Shown here: positions 1 to 5,447 of the stretch, one piece after another | Layout of the letters: every line of letters starts with the position of its first letter | Position numbering within the stretch: the first letter of the stretch is position 1 | Source of the DNA: JBGPBY01 sp041481485 | GTDB taxonomy: Bacteria > Acidobacteriota > Terriglobia > 20CM-2-55-15 | Reading direction: 5' to 3' | Assembly: GCA_041481485.1 (NCBI GenBank) | Contig: JBGPBY010000096.1 | Location: 1 to 17,808, forward strand | Length of the DNA stretch: 17,808 bases | Made by a program: the position numbers and the translations under genes | Notes under the pieces: model-generated | What the model saw: only the letters and a program-made list of their open reading frames with translations | Told to the model about the DNA's origin: nothing | Database searches by the model: none

Positions 1-5
1 GATTT

Positions 6-59
6 ATGGACCTGGTGACATTACCGAATGACCCAATGGATCAATGTCACCAGGTCCAT
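6..59. repeat. Perfect 17-bp inverted repeat (hairpin), possible REP-like element
   Basis: The left arm ATGGACCTGGTGACATT (6-22) is the exact reverse complement of positions 43-59, with a 20-nt spacer. Within the spacer and right arm, AATG recurs every 8 nt (27, 35, 43). It lies about 50 nt beyond the stop codon of the minus-strand antiporter gene. No T-run follows on either strand, so it is not a classic intrinsic terminator. It could be a REP-type intergenic palindrome, a remnant of a mobile element, or a transcript-end stabilising structure. Copy number in the genome would separate these and cannot be seen here. Confidence 0.75.
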
Positions 60-60
60 T

Positions 61-90
61 AATCAACGGACAACAAATCAACTGACAACT
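61..90. repeat. Imperfect tandem 15-mer, two copies
   Basis: AATCAACGGACAACA (61-75) is followed directly by AATCAACTGACAACT (76-90), with 13 of 15 positions identical. It sits between the hairpin and the antiporter stop codon. Probably simple intergenic tandem sequence; no function is evident. Confidence 0.5.
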
Positions 91-108
91 CACATTTGAA
101 GAACTCAC

Positions 109-1761
109 TTACGGCACATGTTCCGGCTCCGAACCGGGATGAGGCCCGTGCCGCAAGGGTACGTCCTTGATCATCGTATTCAGGATGAAAAGCAGAACCA
201 TCAGGACCGCGCTGATCAGGAAAATCGATCGGATTCCTCCAAGTAGAGCCGAACCGACACTTGCGTACAAGTTTGCGAGAAGCCTGGGGCCATTTTCGTA
301 ACGGGCGAATGTAGCTTCCAATTTGGAATGCAGTTGCGGGATCAGCAAGGGATTCGAGAAATCCGCAATGGCTTCCTGCGGAATATTCTGAGGGACGGCT
401 TTCGCGAAATCATGATGGTAATTCGTCAGCAGGATACTGCCGAAGATTGCGACGCCAACTGTACTGCCGATGGAACGGAAGAATGTGGATGACGCAGTCG
501 CAATTCCCATGTGCTTCTGAGGAGCAGCGTTCTGAACGGCAACCGTATACGCCGGCAACAGCAGTCCCATTCCCAAACCTGCGGCGATCATGGCGAGTAA
601 TACATCAGCCGGCCTCGTCGACGCGTCCATTCGGGCGAACAGAATCGTTCCCGTAGTGATCAGTACCGATCCGGCCATCGAAGGGATCTTGTAGCTGCGC
701 AGACGCAAGGTGGCCTGGCCGCAAATAAACGTGCCGGCAACGATGCCGAGCATCAGCGGCGTCAAAAGGTTTCCGGATCGCGTCGCAGTGACACCCAGAA
801 CGCCCTGCATGAACAGTGGAAGATAGATGATCATGCCGAACATCGCGATCCCCACAATAAAAACACCGATCGAACACATGGAGATCACGGGCTCGCGAAA
901 CAGTGAAAGGGGAATAATGGGTTCTATTGCTCGCGCCTCCGAATACAGGAACGCCCCCAGCATGGCGAGTGACGTGACCAGCAGCAACTCGACGCGCGTT
1001 GACGACCAGCCATAGTCGGTAACCCATGTCAGCGCCAGGAGAAGAGGAACGACGCAAAGAATCAGCGTCGCCACCCCGGCCCAATCGATATGACGCTTCA
1101 CGTTTTTCGGGTGCCAGTATGGGAAATAGAGATACAACGCAACAAGTGCAACTATTCCCACAGGCAGGTTGACATAGAAGGTGGCACGCCAGGAAATCTG
1201 ATCCGTGAGCCATCCTCCCAAAGTCGGCCCAAATACCGAGGCGATACCCCAGGCGCCGGAAAATACACCCTGGTACTTTCCTCGTTCGGCAGGAGAAAAA
1301 ATGTCGCCGATGATTGTAAATGTCAGCCCCATCATCATTCCGCCGCAGATTCCCTGCATCGCGCGAAATGCAATAAGCTGATTCATGCCGTCCAGACCCA
1401 ATACCGTGAACTCTCCGGCGGCGCCGCACAATGCGGACATCAACACGAATCCTGCCGACCCTCCAAGCAGAAACCATTTTCGACCATAGATATCGGAAAG
1501 CTTGGCGAAGATCGGGACGGAAATCGTCGAACAGAGCAAGTAAGCCGTCGAGACCCAGGGATAGCGGTTAAATCCGGACAACGACGCGATGATCATCGGC
1601 TCAGCCGTGCCAACAATAGTCTGATCCAGCGCGGCCAACAACATCGACAACATCAGTCCCGAAAGGGTTCCGACCATTTGCGGCCTGGTTAATCGTATGG
1701 CCCCGGACGTACGCCATACATGCTGCTTGTGCTCCGGACCGGCCGCAGAAGCGTGTGACAT
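109..1761 (-). CDS. MFS multidrug efflux transporter, DHA2 (EmrB/QacA-like, 14 TM)
   Basis: A 550-residue integral inner-membrane protein, expected to export drugs or other toxic compounds in exchange for protons. TM1 carries the DHA2 signature LDQTIVGTAEP (residues 45-55) with a membrane-embedded Asp46. Motif A is KLSDIYGRKW (87-96), motif B is around Arg133 (FRAMQGICGG), and the antiporter motif C, with GPTLGG, lies at about 169-183. Many further hydrophobic segments and a long hydrophilic stretch before the last helices fit the 14-TM drug:H+ antiporter-2 family. The ATG at 1761 leaves a normal short cytoplasmic N-terminus but has no visible Shine-Dalgarno. An in-frame 15-codon ORF with a good one ends 6 nt upstream, so translation may be coupled. 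No EmrA-type adaptor or TetR/MarR regulator is adjacent. Family is secure; substrate cannot be predicted. Confidence 0.93.
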   Translation of the reverse strand: MSHASAAGPEHKQHVWRTSGAIRLTRPQMVGTLSGLMLSMLLAALDQTIVGTAEPMIIASLSGFNRYPWVSTAYLLCSTISVPIFAKLSDIYGRKWFLLGGSAGFVLMSALCGAAGEFTVLGLDGMNQLIAFRAMQGICGGMMMGLTFTIIGDIFSPAERGKYQGVFSGAWGIASVFGPTLGGWLTDQISWRATFYVNLPVGIVALVALYLYFPYWHPKNVKRHIDWAGVATLILCVVPLLLALTWVTDYGWSSTRVELLLVTSLAMLGAFLYSEARAIEPIIPLSLFREPVISMCSIGVFIVGIAMFGMIIYLPLFMQGVLGVTATRSGNLLTPLMLGIVAGTFICGQATLRLRSYKIPSMAGSVLITTGTILFARMDASTRPADVLLAMIAAGLGMGLLLPAYTVAVQNAAPQKHMGIATASSTFFRSIGSTVGVAIFGSILLTNYHHDFAKAVPQNIPQEAIADFSNPLLIPQLHSKLEATFARYENGPRLLANLYASVGSALLGGIRSIFLISAVLMVLLFILNTMIKDVPLRHGPHPGSEPEHVP

Positions 1762-1767
1762 GCGCGT

Positions 1768-1815
1768 TTACGGTTTGGCTTTCTGTCTGACCACAATGCC
1801 GATACGAAAGTTCAT
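1768..1815 (-). CDS. Candidate 15-codon leader peptide / uORF of the efflux gene
   Basis: ATG at 1813-1815, preceded 8 nt upstream by GGAG (plus positions 1824-1827), encodes MNFRIGIVVRQKAKP and stops with TAA at 1768-1770. The stop is followed after 6 nt by the antiporter ATG in the same frame. Because the antiporter start lacks its own Shine-Dalgarno, a ribosome finishing this ORF could reinitiate. Alternatively the TAA could be a nonsense change in a formerly longer antiporter N-terminus. The Ile-Val-Val stretch loosely recalls stalling leaders of inducible resistance genes, but that likeness alone proves nothing. Confidence 0.4.
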   Translation of the reverse strand: MNFRIGIVVRQKAKP

Positions 1816-1900
1816 GTCTTCTACTCCAATTAAGCCACAAATGTTCAGGACACCTCGGCGCTTCAGAACTGCGTGTAAAAATCGAATTCGTGCGTCGAAG

Positions 1901-2638
1901 TTATTGTGCGCGGGCGGAATTTTCGGGAACGTAGACGCGGGACTTAAAGCGCCAGTACCCCTGGCCGGTTTTTTCGTACACGTCGTCGTAGTAACCACCG
2001 TCTTTCAGATAGACGCGCCCATTGACGACGCCAGCTGCGACGCGAATGACGACGCCGGAGGAGTTGAACCGCTTCACACCATCCTGGCCGGCCAACCAGA
2101 AATCTTCGGCGTCCTGCGGTCCGCCAGCAAGGCGTCGGATTGCCAACATCTCCTTCGCATTCAGGCCCGCGGCCTTCTCTGCGGGCGTGATGACTGTACG
2201 AGCCGCAAAACGCCAACCCTTCGGAGTCTTGACGTATTCGTCTTCGTATTGGCCGGCGGCTCCAAGATCCGCAACTCCGTGAACACCTATCGGTGTGACC
2301 TCAATGACGACGCTGGGACCGTTGCCCGGCCGGGCGGCTGGCGCAGCGCCGTTTGCAGCAACGCAACTACGCTCACTTTGCACCATGGCAATCAGCCGAT
2401 CACGGCCTGCGACCTGTCCGCGAAAGCCGCTGGCGAAATAACCATTGTCGGCAAACAGATCGGCATACTCGCTCGCGGCACAACTCCCCAATGTCCTGGC
2501 GTAACCGGTAACCAGCCCCTGAATGTCCGTCTTGTCCTGTGGCGTCAATGTCTGCGGCGCCTGCGCCGCTGCGCTGGACCACAGCATCACGATGGCCGCC
2601 AAAACTCCCGGCAGTTGTGATTTTGTCAGTTTTTTCAC
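1901..2638 (-). CDS. Exported SnoaL/NTF2-like protein
   Basis: About 245 residues. A signal peptide (MKK start, hydrophobic core, cleavage near SSAAAQA) precedes a region resembling the nuclear transport factor 2-like SnoaL fold: a helical start (QDKTDIQGLVTGYARTLG), a YADLFADNGYF segment, a GRDRLIAMV helix, then beta strands ending YEDEYVKTPKGWRFAAR. The C-terminus carries a second copy of the terminal strand pattern (about residues 216-238 versus 131-151). Such folds serve as enzymes or ligand binders; no catalytic function can be named. GTG at 2638 was chosen because it gives a typical signal peptide; TTG at 2647 is the alternative, and neither has a strong ribosome site. It is the last gene of a three-gene run, 21 nt after the preceding stop, so translation is probably coupled. 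Confidence 0.7.
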   Translation of the reverse strand: MKKLTKSQLPGVLAAIVMLWSSAAAQAPQTLTPQDKTDIQGLVTGYARTLGSCAASEYADLFADNGYFASGFRGQVAGRDRLIAMVQSERSCVAANGAAPAARPGNGPSVVIEVTPIGVHGVADLGAAGQYEDEYVKTPKGWRFAARTVITPAEKAAGLNAKEMLAIRRLAGGPQDAEDFWLAGQDGVKRFNSSGVVIRVAAGVVNGRVYLKDGGYYDDVYEKTGQGYWRFKSRVYVPENSARAQ

Positions 2639-2659
2639 GGAGTTCAATTTAACACGACT

Positions 2660-3409
2660 CTATCGTTCAGTAGGGCCGATCCGGATTTTCTGCAGTCCGT
2701 TTTCATCTGCAAATTCCCGGTTGTCCTCACAGATGTATTCCAACAGCTGGTAGCCCGGCATGCGCCGGTACGCAATGGTGAATGTCCAAGGCTTTTCGAG
2801 AGTGGCGGGATCTTCAATCGTGATTTCGTTCCACAGAACGTCTGGAGTCACAAGCCGGAGGCGTTCCCGGATCCTCATGTCTCCGGAATGCGGAACATTC
2901 TGGTACCGTACGTTTTCCTTCACGCCCACAGTATCGACGACCAGCGTCTCGCCTTCCCAACGCCCCACGGAGTGACCGTAGAATCCAGGCTCAACATCGT
3001 CGACAGCCTTTTGCGGCTGGTCCAAAAGAATGCGGCGAACTTGCGTAAAGGCCTCCTCAATAATGGTCACTTGACCTTTACTCTGGAGAATTTCCATAGG
3101 GAAGGTTGCTCCCATCATCCCCGGCATGCCTTCGGGCAGACATAGCGTTGCATTGTTCGCCAGTGGAGTGCCCTTGGCATCCGCTTCGCGGGCCGCCTGG
3201 GTCCTCGCCTGCCATTCCTTCAGAAATTGTGGTTTCAATGGGGGTTGAGGGGCTGCGGGCGGAATCGTCTCCCGCGCCTGCCCCGGGCCCCCGCGATGAC
3301 GTTCCCAGGAGCCGGTAATGTCTGGGGTATTTGCTGCAGCTCCTCGCTGTGCGATTGCATCAAGAGGAGCAAGCACGAACAAAACACAGATCAACGTCAC
3401 AATTCGCAT
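2660..3409 (-). CDS. Conserved secreted protein of unknown function
   Basis: 249 residues starting with a clear signal peptide (MRIVTLICVLFVLAPLDAIA, cleavage near AIAQR). The mature part begins with a 'PDITGSWERHRGG' stretch, then a Pro-rich segment and a helical, charged part (about 62-78). A C-terminal half rich in beta strands contains GRWEGETLVVDTVGV, PHSGDMRIRERLR and a CEDNREF segment near the end. I recognise this architecture only as a secreted family seen in Acidobacteria and Proteobacteria, often near DUF6152 genes; I know no biochemical role. The ATG at 3409 lies just 3 nt after the DUF6152 stop (TAAGCCATG), showing tight operon structure and likely translational coupling. Confidence 0.75.
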   Translation of the reverse strand: MRIVTLICVLFVLAPLDAIAQRGAAANTPDITGSWERHRGGPGQARETIPPAAPQPPLKPQFLKEWQARTQAAREADAKGTPLANNATLCLPEGMPGMMGATFPMEILQSKGQVTIIEEAFTQVRRILLDQPQKAVDDVEPGFYGHSVGRWEGETLVVDTVGVKENVRYQNVPHSGDMRIRERLRLVTPDVLWNEITIEDPATLEKPWTFTIAYRRMPGYQLLEYICEDNREFADENGLQKIRIGPTER

Positions 3410-3412
3410 GGC

Positions 3413-3823
3413 TTATTTTTCCGGTGTTCGGGTGAATGTATTGGCTGCGGGAACGCCCGGGTCCATGACTTTGCCGCTCGGCAATGTCAATTCGAGCAGC
3501 AGACCTCCCGGCTGACCGCTGTTCAGGGGGGAAATGACAGCTTTCACCTGATCGCCAAACTTGAGAATGTTGGACCGCCATCCGGCTCGCTGCATCATAT
3601 TGATGCTCGTGCATTCGATGGAGTAGTGCTTGACGCCGCTCTTTTCCATGACATCCAGTTCGATGTAGGCATGGGGATTCGTCCATTGAAATTTCGTCAC
3701 CGCGCCTTTGAGAGTGATCGTCTTCGTGTGATCGTACATCGCAAACGAATGATGCGCGAGAGTTGGAACGGCTGCCAAAAAAATCAGCAATCCCGCATTC
3801 CAGATGCGGCTACAGGGTTTCAT
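3413..3823 (-). CDS. DUF6152 family secreted protein
   Basis: 136 residues. The signal peptide (about 1-23) is followed by the family hallmark HHSFAMYD, then a short beta-rich domain with KFQWTNPHAYIELDV (about 45-58), a Cys at 71 and a Gly/Leu-rich end. The start at 3823 was chosen over an upstream ATG in the same frame (4009) because it has a near-perfect GGAGGA five nt away and gives a proper signal peptide; the upstream extension is not export-like. If cleaved after TLA, the mature protein begins with His-His, and His51 lies in the conserved NPH motif, which could suit metal binding. Function is not established. It is first in the run with the two downstream secreted-protein genes and is probably driven from the 234-bp gap upstream. 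Confidence 0.82.
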   Translation of the reverse strand: MKPCSRIWNAGLLIFLAAVPTLAHHSFAMYDHTKTITLKGAVTKFQWTNPHAYIELDVMEKSGVKHYSIECTSINMMQRAGWRSNILKFGDQVKAVISPLNSGQPGGLLLELTLPSGKVMDPGVPAANTFTRTPEK

Positions 3824-3827
3824 TGTT

Positions 3828-3833
3828 TCCTCC
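3828..3833 (-). promoter_or_regulatory. Strong Shine-Dalgarno fixing the DUF6152 start
   Basis: GGAGGA on the minus strand, followed by AACA and ATG. It decides for the 136-residue product over the longer open frame. Confidence 0.8.
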
Positions 3834-3854
3834 AATGCCTCAATATCAGCCGAT

Positions 3855-3883
3855 CTTATACAGTTTTGTCTGATTCGCAAAAC
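3855..3883 (-). promoter_or_regulatory. Possible promoter of the three-gene secreted-protein operon
   Basis: On the minus strand a good -10-like TATAAG (3855-3860) lies 31 nt before the DUF6152 ATG. Seventeen nt upstream there is only a weak -35-like GTTTTG (3878-3883). Position is sensible, since the gene run starts just downstream, but the -35 match is poor. Confidence 0.3.
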
Positions 3884-3971
3884 GAAGTCTTGCCGGAATT
3901 TTTGTTGTGGTGTGCTAAAAAGCAGATCCGTGAAAATCCTGTTTCTACACGGCTGGTATTCCGTCCCCGGG

Positions 3972-3995
3972 AGCGTGAAACCAAGCGTGAAACCA
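3972..3995. repeat. Perfect tandem duplication of a 12-mer
   Basis: AGCGTGAAACCA occurs twice back to back (3972-3983 and 3984-3995) in the gap between the VWA gene and the DUF6152 gene. It could be a pair of protein-binding half-sites upstream of the secreted operon, or simple replication slippage. Confidence 0.6.
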
Positions 3996-4041
3996 AAGGA
4001 TAGATACAATACTCCGGTGTTCTGGAATCAGCAGCAACAAG

Positions 4042-4065
4042 GACTCTATCGGCGACTCTATCGAC
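4042..4065. repeat. Tandem 12-mer spanning the VWA stop codon
   Basis: GACTCTATCGGC (4042-4053) and GACTCTATCGAC (4054-4065) differ at one base. The repeat covers the stop codon of the VWA gene, so a second in-frame TAG follows four codons later on the minus strand. Most likely local slippage duplication. Confidence 0.55.
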
Positions 4066-5227
4066 CAGGCCGGCCGCCGAAATACTCTTTGCGGGAGCGC
4101 ACGTCGTAGCCGGATTTCCGGGTGCGGACCACAACCTGATGCCACTTGCCGTCATTCGGGGGATGATCCGGATAGTATCCGATCGTGTACTGACTTCGAA
4201 GCTCAGCGGAAATCTCATCCAGAACATCGTCAATGGAGCGCGAGTTATTGGAACTGGGAACTACCAGGAATGCTTTGCCTCCGCTCGCGGAAGCAAAACT
4301 GTTCAGTACGTTCATGTCTGCAGAGTCCTGTCCATAGCTGGGCGGCCCGCCGCGGGCTCCTCCGCCTCCTGGAGAAGGAGCTGGAGAAGGAGAAGGAACA
4401 CGGCCGCGCTGACCGCCGCCAGGAAACGGAAACTGACGAAGGATGGGACCGCCGTCGCTCGGAAATGGAATGGTTGTACCTCCAGGCAGAGGAATTGTCG
4501 GAGTTGTGCGTCCTCCACCTGGCCGGGAATTTGGTGGCGGAGTTTGTGGTCCTCCCGGCGGATTTCCTCCAGGATATGGCTGGCCTCCAGGATTTGGAAC
4601 GCGTGAACTCCCGGAATACTCTCCAATTCCAAGGCAGTAGAGGAGCACGTTGGATTGACGCACATCGTCGATGGCTTGATCCATACGGACCCGGCTTCCG
4701 AAATCCTGACCATCGGTGACCAGCAGTAAAGCCTTCTTGGGGTACTTTCCCTCGCGTACCGTCACGATGCCCTGTTCGATGGCGTCGTAAAGTGCGGTTC
4801 CCGAACCCAGCTTGACGTTCTTGAGCGCTTTCGAAATTTTGTTTCGGTCACCGGTGAAGTTCTGCACAAGATCAATCTTATTCGCGAAGGTCATGAGAAA
4901 GATGTCGTCGGCATGATTGAGGGATTTAAGGAATCGATCGATTGCATTGGTCGCCGTCTTGATTTTGGAGCGCATACTGAGGCTGGTGTCGAGCAGGATT
5001 CCGATGCTGAGAGGCAGGTTTTCCGACTGCTCCACAAGAGCGATCTTCTGCTCCCTTCCGTCTTCGGTCACCACGAAATCCGAGGCTTCCAGGTTGGGAA
5101 CGTAACGCCCATTTCGATCTGTAACAGTCGCTGCCAGAGTGACAAGCGAGACGTCCACTGTCAGCTGAGCCAACAGTGTTGAAGTGCAGATTCCACAAAC
5201 CGCGAGAGCCAGAATCCATCGTTTCAC
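4058..5227 (-). CDS. Secreted VWFA-related protein (acidobacterial type)
   Basis: 389 residues from a GTG start. A signal peptide (about 1-21) is followed by a beta-rich N-terminal module (VSLVTLAATVTDRNGRYVPNL...FVVTEDG, about 25-68) typical of the acidobacterial VWFA-related family. The von Willebrand A domain starts near residue 72. The metal-ion-dependent adhesion site is intact: Asp80-x-Ser82-x-Ser84 in DTSLS, Thr144 in GTALYDAI and Asp172 in VTDGQD. A Pro/Gly-rich stretch (about 209-298) interrupts the domain before its last part, SADMNVLNSFASASGGKAFLV. The C-terminus (AELRSQYTIGYYPD...) is a conserved family end. Expected role is extracytoplasmic protein-protein binding; partner unknown. 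The GTG is preferred over an upstream ATG (5296) because AGGAGGAA lies just before it and the signal peptide then begins correctly. Transcribed divergently from the kinase operon. Confidence 0.88.
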   Translation of the reverse strand: MKRWILALAVCGICTSTLLAQLTVDVSLVTLAATVTDRNGRYVPNLEASDFVVTEDGREQKIALVEQSENLPLSIGILLDTSLSMRSKIKTATNAIDRFLKSLNHADDIFLMTFANKIDLVQNFTGDRNKISKALKNVKLGSGTALYDAIEQGIVTVREGKYPKKALLLVTDGQDFGSRVRMDQAIDDVRQSNVLLYCLGIGEYSGSSRVPNPGGQPYPGGNPPGGPQTPPPNSRPGGGRTTPTIPLPGGTTIPFPSDGGPILRQFPFPGGGQRGRVPSPSPAPSPGGGGARGGPPSYGQDSADMNVLNSFASASGGKAFLVVPSSNNSRSIDDVLDEISAELRSQYTIGYYPDHPPNDGKWHQVVVRTRKSGYDVRSRKEYFGGRPGR

Positions 5228-5447
5228 CGATTCCTCCTGCTTCGAGTCTTTCCCAAATGCCAGACGGGCCGACATTTCCACAAGACATAAACACACTTAC
5301 CCACAGACTTGTTAACGTAAGACAGTGTCAATCCGCAAAAAGGCTAATCCCGGCGTGTAAAAATCAGTATTTAACAAACATTTACAATTATGATTTCGGA
5401 ACTTGTGTTAGAGACAGCGGTGTCACAGGACGAGTTTTAAAAGATCA
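5228..5447. promoter_or_regulatory. Divergent promoter region between VWA and kinase genes
   Basis: This 220-bp AT-richer gap must hold promoters for both directions. On the minus strand a perfect TTGACA (plus 5326-5331) is present, but no good -10 is found 16-18 nt away. On the plus strand TTTACA (5381-5386) is followed by only poor -10 candidates near 5404-5411. Two short dyads share arms: GACA-G-TGTC (5321-5329, overlapping the minus-strand TTGACA) and GACA-GCGG-TGTC (5413-5424). They could be operator sites. Exact promoters are not certain. Confidence 0.4.
5231..5238 (-). promoter_or_regulatory. Shine-Dalgarno fixing a GTG start for the VWA gene
   Basis: AGGAGGAA on the minus strand, 3 nt from its last A (5 nt from the AGGAGG core) to the GTG at 5225-5227. 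It supports the GTG start over the ATG 69 nt upstream. Confidence 0.75.

Noticed and set aside
605..1477. 290-codon open frame on the minus strand inside the antiporter gene
   Set aside because: It is a second frame of the antiporter gene, very rich in Arg and Cys, with no domain pattern; the antiporter frame has clear family motifs throughout.
1870..1900. TTCG...CGAA pairing followed by TTTTT after the NTF2-like gene on the minus strand
   Set aside because: Four-bp stem separated from the T-run; not convincing as an intrinsic terminator.
1697..2620. 307-codon plus-strand open frame opposite the NTF2-like gene
   Set aside because: Antisense shadow: no signal or domain pattern, while the opposite strand has a signal peptide, an NTF2-like pattern and operon spacing.
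3907..3947. CCGTG...CACGG pairing followed by a T-run on the minus strand, as a terminator for the VWA gene
   Set aside because: Stem of only 5 bp with a 14-nt loop and the T-run six nt away; too weak to call.
3227..4003. 258-codon plus-strand open frame opposite the secreted-protein genes
   Set aside because: Composition is irregular, and it crosses two well-supported genes and an intergenic gap.
4139..4719. Overlapping frames on both strands in the Pro/Gly-rich part of the VWA gene
   Set aside because: The low-complexity GC-rich repeat keeps several frames open; none has a domain or ribosome site comparable with the VWA gene.
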